Of a stretch of DNA of 64,000 bases, positions 53,281 to 62,267 are shown in pieces. Numbering within the stretch: the stretch's first letter is position 1; every line of letters begins with the position of its first letter. The stretch comes from SIG603 sp044432645 (lineage in GTDB: Bacteria; Bacillota; Clostridia; Oscillospirales; Acutalibacteraceae). The stretch lies in contig JAWXUM010000004.1 in the NCBI GenBank assembly GCA_044432645.1, positions 39,191-103,190 of the forward strand, given 5' to 3'. The notes below the pieces were generated by a model. The model saw nothing but the letters and a program-made list of their open reading frames with translations. It did not search any database and was not told the DNA's origin. The position numbers and the translations under genes are program-made.

Positions 53281-53733
53281 ATGAAAAACAGTAGACATAA
53301 TAAAATTCAAGAACTTATAAAAGAATTCGATATTGATACTCAAGAAGAGCTTTTGAAAAGACTTAAAGAAGATGGTTTTGATGTTACTCAAGCAACTGTT
53401 TCAAGAGATATTAAAGAGCTTAGAATAGTAAAAGCACTTTCTAGCAGTGGGAAATATAAATATTCTACAGGCAAAGAAAATTCTAAAGATATTTCTTCAA
53501 AGTTTATATCATTATTTGAAGATTCAGTTGTTTCTGTCGAAGCTGCACAAAATATTATTGTAATAAAATGTATGACAGGTATGGCTCAAGCAGTTTGTGC
53601 CTCTATGGATGCAAACGACATTCAAGGTTTTGTCGGAACACTAGCTGGTGACGATACCATTATGGTAATTTGCAAAACAACAGAAATAGCACTTGAAAAA
53701 CAAGAAGAATTAAGAAGAATGATTAACGCATAA
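53281..53733 (+). CDS. argR: Arginine repressor
   Basis: A 150-residue ArgR/AhrC regulator. The N-terminal winged helix (HNKIQELIKEFDIDTQEELLKRL, then ATVSRDIKELR) and the C-terminal hexamerisation/arginine-binding domain (GTLAGDDTIMVICK, with the Asp-Asp pair) are intact. In the presence of arginine it represses biosynthesis genes and activates catabolism. No arginine genes are in the window. GGGAGG is upstream. It sits in the conserved place before recN. Confidence 0.96.
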   Translation: MKNSRHNKIQELIKEFDIDTQEELLKRLKEDGFDVTQATVSRDIKELRIVKALSSSGKYKYSTGKENSKDISSKFISLFEDSVVSVEAAQNIIVIKCMTGMAQAVCASMDANDIQGFVGTLAGDDTIMVICKTTEIALEKQEELRRMINA

Positions 53734-53744
53734 GGTATTATTGT

Positions 53745-55397
53745 ATGTTAGTAAGCTTATTTATTGAAAATATAGCCGTAATAAGAAGTGCAAGTATTGA
53801 CTTTAATAACGGTTTTACAATTTTGACTGGTGAAACTGGCGCTGGTAAATCTATTATTTTGGACGCTTTAGGTGCTATTTTAGGTCAAAGAACTTCTAAA
53901 GATATTATAAGAACAGGCAGTGACACAGCTAGTGTTACAGCCTTGTTTGACGTTGGCGATAGTTATTTGGATGAAAAATTAGAACAACATGATATAAAAA
54001 TTGAAAATTCACAGCTTTTATTATATCGTCAACTAAAATCAAACGGTAAAAGTGTTTGTAAAATCAACGGTGTGCCTGTAACGGTTGCAACGCTTAAAGA
54101 AATCGGAGTAGAACTTGTTGGAATACATGGTCAACACGATAGTTACGAACTTTTATCACCAGACATTCACGGAAAATATTTAGACGATTACGCAGGTTTA
54201 GGTAGGTTTTTAAGTGAGTATCAAGACAATTTCAATAAATTAAGAAGTATAAAATTAGAAATTGACAAACTTAGTCAAGATCAATCGCATAAAGAAAGAC
54301 GTATTGATTTTTTAAAATATCAAATAGAAGAAATTGAAGATGCAAATATTCAAATTGGAGAAAAAGACAGACTTTTACAAAGGCGAGAACTTATAAGAAA
54401 TAGTCAAAAAATAGCCTCATGTCTACAATCGGCTAAAAATATCATAAACGGCGAGGATGAAACGAATGCACTTGTTATGCTAGGTAACGCATGTGATGAA
54501 ATCGAGGATGCAGCAGAAAGCTTAGAAGAATTAACTCAAATTTCAGAAAAACTGCGTGATATAGAATATAGTTTGCAAGATGTTTACCATGAGCTTAGCA
54601 GGTTTGACACTGATTTTAGCCCAGAAGAGTTAGAAGAAATTGAAGAAAGAATTGATATTTTATATAAACTTAGTCTTAAATATGGCGAAAATGAGGAAGA
54701 TATTTTAAAAACCTTAGAAGATAGTCAAAATGAGCTTAGAACTATTGAATTATCAGATGAAAAAATTGAACAGTTGTCATTAGAATTTGAAAAATATAAA
54801 GTAATTTCTATTAAATTGGCAAAAGATTTATCTGAAAAAAGAAAATATTTTGCTTTAGAATTTTCACAAAAAGTAAAAGATACTCTACAATTTTTAAATA
54901 TGCCTAATATTGAATTTATAGTTGCACTAGAAAGATGTAATCTTTATCTAAATGGTTGTGATAAAATTCAGTTTTTGATTTCTGCAAATTCTGGAGAAGA
55001 ACCAAAACCTTTGTCTAAAACAGCTTCAGGTGGCGAACTTTCAAGAATTATGTTAGCTATAAAGACAGTTCTTTCGAAAAATGAACATATTTCTACGATG
55101 ATTTTTGATGAAATTGATACAGGTATCAGTGGCGAAACAGCAAATAAAGTTGGTAAAAAAATCAAAGAATTATCAAAGGATAGACAAGTTATTTGTATTA
55201 CTCATTTAGCACAAATAGCTGCAATGGCTGATAATCACTTTTTAATTAAAAAAGAAATTAAAGGTGGTCATACGTTTACTAGTGTTAATGAATTAACTAA
55301 GGAAAAACGTATTGATGAATTAGCTAGAATTATCGGAGGTAATGAACTTACACCTTTGAAACGAAAAATAGCTAAAGAATTAATAGATAATTCTTGA
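53745..55397 (+). CDS. recN: DNA repair protein RecN
   Basis: A 550-residue SMC-like ATPase acting in double-strand-break repair. Walker A GETGAGKSII is near residue 30, coiled-coil arms fill about 160-370, and the C-terminal head has the signature KTASGGELSRIMLA and Walker B MIFDEIDTGISG. It is transcribed with argR. Its stop codon overlaps the -35 box of the tyrS promoter. Confidence 0.96.
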   Translation: MLVSLFIENIAVIRSASIDFNNGFTILTGETGAGKSIILDALGAILGQRTSKDIIRTGSDTASVTALFDVGDSYLDEKLEQHDIKIENSQLLLYRQLKSNGKSVCKINGVPVTVATLKEIGVELVGIHGQHDSYELLSPDIHGKYLDDYAGLGRFLSEYQDNFNKLRSIKLEIDKLSQDQSHKERRIDFLKYQIEEIEDANIQIGEKDRLLQRRELIRNSQKIASCLQSAKNIINGEDETNALVMLGNACDEIEDAAESLEELTQISEKLRDIEYSLQDVYHELSRFDTDFSPEELEEIEERIDILYKLSLKYGENEEDILKTLEDSQNELRTIELSDEKIEQLSLEFEKYKVISIKLAKDLSEKRKYFALEFSQKVKDTLQFLNMPNIEFIVALERCNLYLNGCDKIQFLISANSGEEPKPLSKTASGGELSRIMLAIKTVLSKNEHISTMIFDEIDTGISGETANKVGKKIKELSKDRQVICITHLAQIAAMADNHFLIKKEIKGGHTFTSVNELTKEKRIDELARIIGGNELTPLKRKIAKELIDNS

Positions 55398-55422
55398 CAT
55401 TTTTCAAATTTAATTATATAAT
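55394..55422 (+). promoter_or_regulatory. Promoter for the T-box/tyrS unit
   Basis: TTGACA (55394-55399), 17 bases, TATAAT (55417-55422), a full consensus. The first bases overlap the recN stop TGA. Confidence 0.85.
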
Positions 55423-55428
55423 ACTCAT

Positions 55429-55684
55429 AACAACTATGAAAGAAAGAAGTAATGTTACTTTTTAGCGAAGAGAGCCTGTGTTTGCTGTAAGCAGGACTAA
55501 AAATATCATGAAATACATTCTGGAGTTGCCTATTGAAATAATAGTAGATAAGGTCGATTTGCATACGTTATAATGCAGTAGCTTGTTAGAGCTATGTAAG
55601 GCTGTTTTCTGTAAAGAAACAGTAAATTGAGGTGGTACCACGGTTATTTCCGTCCTCTGCAAAATAATGCAGAGGACGTTTTTT
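55429..55684 (+). ncRNA. Tyrosyl T-box riboswitch
   Basis: A T-box leader. The conserved T-box sequence AGGTGGTACCACG is at 55630-55642. It is followed by the terminator stem CGTCCTCTGC / GCAGAGGACG (55651-55660, 55669-55678) and T-run; the T-box bases can pair as the alternative antiterminator with uncharged tRNA. Stem I carries a likely Tyr specifier, TAC at 55514-55516 in GAAATACATTC. Uncharged tRNA-Tyr binding would relieve termination. The specifier was chosen by context and by the downstream gene. Confidence 0.9.
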
Positions 55685-55717
55685 ATGCCCTTTGCTACAA
55701 ATAATAGGAGAAATATT

Positions 55718-56938
55718 ATGGGAATTTACGAAGAATTACAAGAAAGAGGCTTAATCGCCCAAGTAACAAATGAAGATGAAATTAGAAATTTAGTCAACAC
55801 AGGCAAAGCAACATTCTATATCGGCTTTGACCCAACTGCTGACAGCTTACATGTTGGTCACTTTATGGCTTTATGCTTAATGAAACGTCTACAAATGGCT
55901 GGCAATAAACCTATAGCACTTTTAGGTGGTGGTACAGGTATGGTTGGCGATCCATCTGGTAGAACAGACATGCGCTCTATGTTAACAGTAGAACAAATTC
56001 AACATAACTGCGACAGATTTAAAGAGCAAATGAGCAAATTTATTGATTTTTCTGACGATAAAGCTTTAATGGTAAACAATGCTGACTGGTTAATGAAACT
56101 TAATTACGTTGAACTGTTAAGAGAAGTTGGCGCTCATTTTAGCGTTAATAGAATGTTATCAGCAGAATGTTATAAACAAAGAATGGAAAAAGGTCTAAGC
56201 TTTTTAGAATTTAATTACATGATTATGCAAAGTTATGACTTCTACGCATTATTCAAAGATTATGGCTGTAACCTACAATTTGGTGGCGATGACCAATGGA
56301 GCAACATGTTAGGTGGTACAGAACTTATTAGACGTAAACTTGGCAAAGATGCTGAAGCTATGACAATAACTCTTCTACTTAATTCAGAAGGTAAAAAAAT
56401 GGGTAAAACTCAATCAGGTGCTGTTTGGTTAGACCCTGAAAAAACAAGTCCTTTTGACTTCTACCAATACTGGAGGAATATTGACGATGCAGATGTTCTA
56501 AAATGCATTAAAATGCTTACATTCCTACCACTTGAAGAAATTAAATCCATGGAAACATGGGTTGGTAGCGAGCTTAACAAAGCCAAAGAAATTCTTGCAT
56601 TTGAACTTACAACTTTAGTTCACAGTGAAGAAGAAGCTAAAAAGGCACAAGAGGGCGCAAGAGCTTTATTCGGTGGCAAAGTTAATACAGATAACATGCC
56701 TACAAGCGAAATAGACTTTGCAGATGCTATTGAAATGCCAGTTCTTGACTTGCTTCTTGCTGTAAAACTTATTCCTTCAAAAGGCGAAGGTAGACGTTTA
56801 GTTCAACAAGGTGGAATAACAATTGATGATGTTAAAATCACTGAAATTTCACATCAAATTCAAAAATTAGACTTTGAAAAAGGTCATATTATAGTAAAAA
56901 AAGGCAAAAAAACTTTCCAAAAAATTATATTAAAATAA
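55718..56938 (+). CDS. tyrS: Tyrosyl-tRNA synthetase
   Basis: A 406-residue class-I synthetase. The HIGH-like motif HVGH (DSLHVGHFMALC), the KMSKS-like motif KMGKT, and a C-terminal S4 domain (KGEGRRLVQQGGITIDD) are present. AGGAG precedes ATG 55718; the in-frame start at 55667 lies inside the T-box terminator. The T-box leader ties its expression to tyrosine supply. Confidence 0.97.
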   Translation: MGIYEELQERGLIAQVTNEDEIRNLVNTGKATFYIGFDPTADSLHVGHFMALCLMKRLQMAGNKPIALLGGGTGMVGDPSGRTDMRSMLTVEQIQHNCDRFKEQMSKFIDFSDDKALMVNNADWLMKLNYVELLREVGAHFSVNRMLSAECYKQRMEKGLSFLEFNYMIMQSYDFYALFKDYGCNLQFGGDDQWSNMLGGTELIRRKLGKDAEAMTITLLLNSEGKKMGKTQSGAVWLDPEKTSPFDFYQYWRNIDDADVLKCIKMLTFLPLEEIKSMETWVGSELNKAKEILAFELTTLVHSEEEAKKAQEGARALFGGKVNTDNMPTSEIDFADAIEMPVLDLLLAVKLIPSKGEGRRLVQQGGITIDDVKITEISHQIQKLDFEKGHIIVKKGKKTFQKIILK

Positions 56939-56952
56939 ATACTTTTAAACTT

Positions 56953-56980
56953 GAATATCAATTTTTGTTAAGGCAATAAT
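56953..56980 (+). promoter_or_regulatory. SigF-type sporulation promoter for sigG
   Basis: GAATA (56953-56957), 14 bases, GGCAATAAT (56972-56980) resembles the forespore consensus GYATA-N15-GGnnAnAMT. In Bacillus, sigG is transcribed by SigF-RNA polymerase, so this is what one would expect here. Confidence 0.6.
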
Positions 56981-57002
56981 ACTTTTAAAGTGAGGTGTTA
57001 TT

Positions 57003-57767
57003 GTGCAAACAAAGGTTGATATTTGTGGTGTTAATACATCTAAATTAAAAGTATTAAAAAATAGTGAAATTATTTCTCTTTTGACCGACATGAAAAACGG
57101 TGATGAAAGCGCTAGGGAAAAACTGATAGCTGGTAATTTGCGTTTAGTGTTAAGCGTTATGAAAAAGTTTTCATCTCGTGGCGAAAATCCAGACGATTTA
57201 TTCCAAGTTGGTTGTATTGGACTTATTAAAGCTATAGACCATTTTGATTTAAAACATGGTGTTCAGTTTTCTACCTACGGAGTTCCTATGATAATCGGCG
57301 AAATTAGAAGATTTCTAAGGGATAATAACAGCTTGAGAGTAAGCCGTTCAATTCGTGATATTGCATACAAAGCTATGCAGTGTAAAGAGGCTTTTATAGC
57401 AAAGCATGGCAGAGAGCCTACAATTTTAGAACTTTCAAATAGTCTTGATATGAAAAAAGAAGATGTTGTAATGGCACTTGAAGCAATAGTCGAACCGGTT
57501 TCGCTTTATGAGCCAGTATTTTCCGACGGCGGTGATGCAATTTATGTTCTTGACCAAATTGGTGGAGGAAATGATAGTGACTGGGTTGATGAAATTTCGT
57601 TAAAAGAGGCTATAAAAGCTTTAGAAAATCGTGAAAAATTGATACTTCAAATGCGTTTTATGAACGGAAAAACTCAAATGGAAGTCGCAAAAGAAATTGG
57701 TATATCTCAAGCACAAGTTTCACGGCTAGAAAAATTTGCCATGAAAAAAATAAAATCATCAATCTGA
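57003..57767 (+). CDS. sigG: Forespore sigma factor SigG
   Basis: A 254-residue sporulation sigma factor. The diagnostic N-terminus KVDICGVNTSKLKVLK matches SigG rather than SigF. Region 2 (DLFQVGCIGLIKAIDHFD, FSTYGVPMIIGEIRRFLRD), region 3 and the region-4 helix VAKEIGISQAQVSRLEK are complete. It directs late forespore gene expression. It is normally in a spoIIGA-sigE-sigG cluster; here it stands alone after tyrS. GTG start with GAGGTG upstream. Confidence 0.93.
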   Translation: MQTKVDICGVNTSKLKVLKNSEIISLLTDMKNGDESAREKLIAGNLRLVLSVMKKFSSRGENPDDLFQVGCIGLIKAIDHFDLKHGVQFSTYGVPMIIGEIRRFLRDNNSLRVSRSIRDIAYKAMQCKEAFIAKHGREPTILELSNSLDMKKEDVVMALEAIVEPVSLYEPVFSDGGDAIYVLDQIGGGNDSDWVDEISLKEAIKALENREKLILQMRFMNGKTQMEVAKEIGISQAQVSRLEKFAMKKIKSSI

Positions 57768-57779
57768 TGAAAAATCAAA

Positions 57780-57806
57780 GGGAACGCATATGTAAAATGC
57801 GTTCCC
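57780..57806. repeat. AACGCAT palindrome after sigG, also a terminator candidate
   Basis: A perfect 10-bp inverted repeat, GGGAACGCAT / ATGCGTTCCC, with loop ATGTAAA. The stem matches arm 3 of the composite element at 15957-16031. It lies between convergent sigG and the GH2 gene. Confidence 0.8.
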
Positions 57807-57824
57807 AAATTTTATATATAAATA

Positions 57825-60320
57825 TTAGAAGTCATCGCCATAAATAGTCCCAGCTTTGCCTTTTTCACCATTAACTTTATTCTCTACTGCGAAAATATAG
57901 TTATCAAAACTATCGATAGGTGAAGAAGTGATAGTCACACTGTCACTTGAAATTCCGTCTGCCTTAGCAGTAAGAATAATTTCACCAGCATCAAATGTAC
58001 CCTCGACAACAACCATAGCTTTACCAGCGAATAATTTTCTTTTTGGCTCTTTGTCATGTTCAAAGCTCTTAGGGTCGCCGTTGCCAGTTCCTTTAATAAT
58101 TCCGTTTCCGCTAATTTCAAAATTCACTTCAATTGTAGAATCTGTAACATAGTTTCCGTCTTTGTCTACTACTTCTACAGTTACAATTGTAACATCGTTT
58201 TTGTCTGCGATAATATCTGATTTTTCTGTTTTAAGAACAAATTTATCTTCTTTATCAGAAGTAACTAAAGTTTCTGTCATAAATTCTTTACCGTTTTTAT
58301 AACCAATAGCTTTTAGTTCACCTTTTTCATATTCACAGTCCCATTCAAGGTGACCTAATTTTTCTAAAGCTTTTTTGCCTTGTGATTTGCCATTGATAAA
58401 TATTTCTACTTCGTCACAGTTACTAAAAGCCCAAACGCTAACTTTTTCACCTTCATTTAATGGCAAATTCCAACTAGGTAAAATATGTAAAACTGGTTTG
58501 TTACCCCACCATGCTTGCATATAATAAGCCCAACTTTTAAAGAAACCACAAAGGTCAATTATACCAAAACTTGAAATATTTTGAGGGTATGTGTAAGGGA
58601 ATGTTTCACCTCTGTAGTCGAAACCAGTCCATAAAAATTCACCTAAGAAATAAGGGCATTTCATATGTTCTTTTAAAGAGCGTTCAGGTGATACACCCCA
58701 TCTAGGAGCACAATCACCGTAGCAAGTTAAAAGACCTTCGGTGTCTTTATTTTTCCACACAGTAACTGAAGCTGAGTCTGAAAGTGGAGCTACAGTTTCT
58801 TTGTCATCAACAAAGCCACGAATTGAAGCAATACCAGTTGTTTCTGTACTAACAAAGCAGTGATGGTCATAAAGGTCGTTTACGATTTTGAATTCTGGTC
58901 TGTGTCTATCTGTTAAGTAGTTAACACCGTAAATAGGTAATTCTAAATTATCACCATGTACAAATTCTAACACTAACAACTTATCTGTGTTAATTGCGAA
59001 TAAATATTGACGGCTGTCGTCAATTTTTTCGCCTAAAGTTTTCATTCTAGTAAATATTTTTGTGCCTGTATGGTTACGTTGAATGTTCATTTCTTCGTTG
59101 CCCATACTGTAGAATATAACACTAGGGTGATTTCTGTCACGTTTAATCATATTTATAAAATCGTTTTCAACAATTTCAGATGTTCCAGGAATTCTTGTTT
59201 CATCCATTACAAGTATTCCAGATTTATCGCAAACGTCAAGGAAAATTGGAGATGGTGGATTATGTGAACATCTATAAGCATTACAGCCCATTTCTTTAAG
59301 CTTATCTACTTTAAATTGAATTGTAGCACGTGTTAAAGCTGTACCAACACCAGCAAAGTCATCATGTCCACAAACGCCTTTTAAGAAAATACTTTTTCCA
59401 TTTAAAAACATTCCTTCTTTGGTGTTAAAAGTAATTTCTCTTATACCGAATTCTTCACATACCTCATCAGTTTCGCTTCCACAAGTGACGCTAACTTTAA
59501 TTTTATACATATTAGCGTTTTCTAAATCCCACCAAATAACGTTTGTAATATTAGCAGTTATGTTGATTTTAGTAACACCTATAATTTCAGATATAAAATC
59601 ATCAGTTGTTGAATATACACTTTGTCCTTTAGGGTCTATGATTTCAGCTTTGTATGTACATTTTTCATTTTTAAATTTAGAGCTGTCAAAGTCAAGCTCT
59701 AAAGCAACATCAGCTGTGTTTTCAGCAAGGTTAAAATTAAAAGGTTTAGCAAATACTCCGTTTTCAGCAATTTTAACCATAGGTGTGGCAACAAGTGTCA
59801 CATCTCTATAAATGCCACCACCTTCATACCACCAACCTTCATAGCCTGTAGCATCAACGTAAACTGCGATAGTGTTAACCTCGTCATAGTTCAAAACTTC
59901 TGAAAGTTCACAGCTAAAGCCTAAGTATCCACCTAAATGACCACCCATAAAATGACCATTACACCACACTTGACTATCACGAAATATACCATCAAATCGA
60001 ACTGAAATTCTTTTGTCATTTAGGCTTTTGGGTAATTTGAAAGATTTTCGATACCAAACTTTACCTTTTTTTAGTGAACCAACATTATCAACTTCTTCAG
60101 CACAAAAATCACATTTTTCGATAACAAAGTCATGAGGTAAGTTAACGTCACTCCAATTACTGTCATCATATTTATTAATGCTAATACCGTTGTTACCAGA
60201 TTTAAGCCACCTAACATCTGGATAATTAGTAGCGCCAAATTTTTCTGGTGCTTTTATGTCGATGTTTTCATCGTCACAAAACTTCCAATCATAGTTGAAA
60301 TTATACTCTCTTTTGTTCAT
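57825..60320 (-). CDS. Glycoside hydrolase family 2 enzyme, likely beta-galactosidase
   Basis: An 831-residue GH2 enzyme. An N-terminal sugar-binding domain (about 55-200), an immunoglobulin-like domain (about 200-300), the TIM barrel (about 300-600) and two C-terminal beta-domains (DUF4982-like and a Big-like region ending EIILTAKADGISSDSVTI) are visible. The acid/base Glu409 is in MGNEEMN and the nucleophile Glu561 in FLGEFLWTG. No signal peptide, so it works on imported oligosaccharides. The linkage preference (galactoside or glucuronide) cannot be decided. It ends a minus-strand group after an ArsC-like gene. Confidence 0.86.
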   Translation of the reverse strand: MNKREYNFNYDWKFCDDENIDIKAPEKFGATNYPDVRWLKSGNNGISINKYDDSNWSDVNLPHDFVIEKCDFCAEEVDNVGSLKKGKVWYRKSFKLPKSLNDKRISVRFDGIFRDSQVWCNGHFMGGHLGGYLGFSCELSEVLNYDEVNTIAVYVDATGYEGWWYEGGGIYRDVTLVATPMVKIAENGVFAKPFNFNLAENTADVALELDFDSSKFKNEKCTYKAEIIDPKGQSVYSTTDDFISEIIGVTKINITANITNVIWWDLENANMYKIKVSVTCGSETDEVCEEFGIREITFNTKEGMFLNGKSIFLKGVCGHDDFAGVGTALTRATIQFKVDKLKEMGCNAYRCSHNPPSPIFLDVCDKSGILVMDETRIPGTSEIVENDFINMIKRDRNHPSVIFYSMGNEEMNIQRNHTGTKIFTRMKTLGEKIDDSRQYLFAINTDKLLVLEFVHGDNLELPIYGVNYLTDRHRPEFKIVNDLYDHHCFVSTETTGIASIRGFVDDKETVAPLSDSASVTVWKNKDTEGLLTCYGDCAPRWGVSPERSLKEHMKCPYFLGEFLWTGFDYRGETFPYTYPQNISSFGIIDLCGFFKSWAYYMQAWWGNKPVLHILPSWNLPLNEGEKVSVWAFSNCDEVEIFINGKSQGKKALEKLGHLEWDCEYEKGELKAIGYKNGKEFMTETLVTSDKEDKFVLKTEKSDIIADKNDVTIVTVEVVDKDGNYVTDSTIEVNFEISGNGIIKGTGNGDPKSFEHDKEPKRKLFAGKAMVVVEGTFDAGEIILTAKADGISSDSVTITSSPIDSFDNYIFAVENKVNGEKGKAGTIYGDDF

Positions 60321-60340
60321 GAATTTTCCACCTTAATAAT

Positions 60341-60766
60341 TTATTTTAATTTTTTTGCTAACAATAAAACTTTTTCGTGAATAGAGTCAATTATTTTTTT
60401 GAACTCTACATCATCTTTTCCACTTGGGTCGTCAAGTCCCCAGTTTTCAGAGTATTCAAACGGTAAATATGGACAACTTACATTGCAACCCATAAAAATA
60501 ACAACATCAGGCTTAGGAATATCTGCTATAACTTTATTGTACTGAGTTGCTTCCATATCAATATTATATATTTCTTTCATCAAACGAACAGCATCAGGGT
60601 TTATATGGTCTTTAATTATTGTACCGGCAGAGTAACTTTCGAAAACATCACTTGCAAGCATTGTTCCAAGTGCCTGTGCCATTTGACTGCGACAAGAGTT
60701 GTGGTTGCAAATAAATGCAACTTTCGGTTTGCTATTGTTTGTAAGATTAATTTTAGTATTTTCCAT
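60341..60766 (-). CDS. Arsenate reductase / low-Mr phosphatase family (ArsC-type)
   Basis: A 141-residue protein with the CX5R phosphate loop Cys20-Asn-His-Asn-Ser-Cys-Arg26 and the late WGLDDPSG Asp motif. A GCNVSCP stretch supplies the two further cysteines used by thioredoxin-coupled arsenate reductases. No arsenic transporter or ArsR is adjacent, so arsenic specificity is less certain than the fold. AAAGGGA precedes the ATG. It is 20 bases upstream of the GH2 gene and probably co-transcribed with it. Confidence 0.82.
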   Translation of the reverse strand: MENTKINLTNNSKPKVAFICNHNSCRSQMAQALGTMLASDVFESYSAGTIIKDHINPDAVRLMKEIYNIDMEATQYNKVIADIPKPDVVIFMGCNVSCPYLPFEYSENWGLDDPSGKDDVEFKKIIDSIHEKVLLLAKKLK

Positions 60767-60856
60767 TTATTTCCCTTTATCTTTATTAAAATATTTGCTG
60801 ATTAAACAATTGATGCTCAGTATATAAATTTACTGCTTATAAAAAGCCATTATTAA

Positions 60857-61366
60857 TTACAAATTTAAAATTCCAATATTAGCACTTTCTTCTACAATTT
60901 TTGCTAACATCTCAAGAAAATGCTTATCATATTCGTCAAATCTATTTAATATAGGACTGTCTATATCTAAAACGCCTATAACTTCATTATTTTTTCTAAT
61001 AGGAATTACAATCTCAGAATTAGAAGCGCTATCGCAGGCTATATGACCGGGGAATTCATGAACATTTTCCACTAAATATGTTTTATTATCTTTGGCGGCA
61101 TTGCCACACACACCTTTGCCAAGTGGAATTCTAGTGCAAGCTACATTGCCTTGAAAGCAAGCTAAAATAAGTTCTGTTTTTGTTTTATTCATTAAATAAA
61201 ATCCAGCCCAATTTAAGTTTTCTAGTTGTGAAAAAATAAGAGCTGAAGTGTTGGCTAAATTTGCAAGAGGATTTTTTTCGTCTTCTAAAATAGCTTTAAG
61301 TTGCAAAACAAGCAAATTATAAAATTCTTCTTTATTAGAAGATTTAATTTTTGAAGTATTAAACAT
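60857..61366 (-). CDS. Free methionine-R-sulfoxide reductase (GAF domain)
   Basis: A 169-residue single-GAF protein of the YebR/fRMsr type, which reduces free Met-R-sulfoxide. The three family cysteines are present (Cys77 in VACTRI, Cys87 in GVCGNA, Cys111 in IACDS), and the LNWAGFYLM and VIGVLDIDSP motifs fit. AAAGGTGATATT precedes the ATG. A promoter with TATAAT lies upstream. It reads as an oxidative-stress gene beside yaaA. Confidence 0.92.
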   Translation of the reverse strand: MFNTSKIKSSNKEEFYNLLVLQLKAILEDEKNPLANLANTSALIFSQLENLNWAGFYLMNKTKTELILACFQGNVACTRIPLGKGVCGNAAKDNKTYLVENVHEFPGHIACDSASNSEIVIPIRKNNEVIGVLDIDSPILNRFDEYDKHFLEMLAKIVEESANIGILNL

Positions 61367-61391
61367 AATATCACCTTTGTTATTTTTTAAA

Positions 61392-61421
61392 ATTATACCA
61401 CAAAATAAACAAGAAAAGCAA
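61392..61421 (-). promoter_or_regulatory. Promoter for the fRMsr gene
   Basis: On the minus strand, TTGCTT (61421-61416), 18 bases, TATAAT (61397-61392), 26 bases before the start. Confidence 0.5.
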
Positions 61422-61481
61422 TAAAATTTTACTTGTATAAATTATTTTTTTGTAGTAATATTAAAATAAGTAGGTGATTAA

Positions 61482-62216
61482 ATGAAAATTATTATTTCTC
61501 CAGCTAAGAAAATGAATATAGATACTGACAGTTTTGAAGTTTTTTCAATGCCTAAATTCATTGAAAAAACTACACAAATTAAAGAAGTTCTACAACATAT
61601 GAGCGATGATGAACTTCAAAAACTATGGAAATGTAACAGCGAAATTGCAAAACTTAATATAAAACGTCTTGAAAATATGGATTTAAATAAAAATCTTACA
61701 CCAGCGATACTAGCATATCAAGGAATTCAGTATCAACATTTAGCAGCAAATATTCTTACTTTTGGAGGACTTGACTATATCAAAAATCATTTATGTATAT
61801 TATCAGCGTTTTATGGAGTACTAAATCCGTTTGATGGAGTAGTTCCGTATCGTCTTGAAATGCAAGCCAAACTTGAGGTTAACGATCATAAAAACCTGTA
61901 TAGTTTTTGGGGCGAAGATATTTTACCTGCTCTTAAAAGCGATACAATTTTAAATTTAGCTTCTAAAGAATATAGTAAAGCTGTAGAGCCGTATATTAAA
62001 AATCAAAAATTTATAACCTGTAGTTTTGCCCAAAGAAAAGAGGGTAAACTTGTAGAAAAAGCTACCATGTGTAAAATGGCACGAGGTTCTATGGTGAGAT
62101 TTTTAGCTGAAAATAATATAACCAAAATAGAAGATGTAAAAGAATTCAACTTAATGAATTTTAAATATTCAAAAGAAAATTCTACAAATGAAAAATATGT
62201 TTTTTTAGCCAATTAA
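61482..62216 (+). CDS. yaaA: YaaA-family peroxide stress protein
   Basis: A 244-residue DUF328/YaaA protein, opening KIIISPAKKM, with AYQGIQYQHL, LSAFYGVLNPFDGVVPYRLEM and the late TCSFAQRKEGKLV segment. In E. coli, YaaA limits free iron and DNA damage under peroxide. Divergent from the fRMsr gene, which suggests shared oxidative-stress roles, although no regulator is visible. Confidence 0.93.
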   Translation: MKIIISPAKKMNIDTDSFEVFSMPKFIEKTTQIKEVLQHMSDDELQKLWKCNSEIAKLNIKRLENMDLNKNLTPAILAYQGIQYQHLAANILTFGGLDYIKNHLCILSAFYGVLNPFDGVVPYRLEMQAKLEVNDHKNLYSFWGEDILPALKSDTILNLASKEYSKAVEPYIKNQKFITCSFAQRKEGKLVEKATMCKMARGSMVRFLAENNITKIEDVKEFNLMNFKYSKENSTNEKYVFLAN

Positions 62217-62267
62217 AAAAGTAGAAAAAGTACTACTTGAAATATAATAATTATAAGGAGCAACAAT

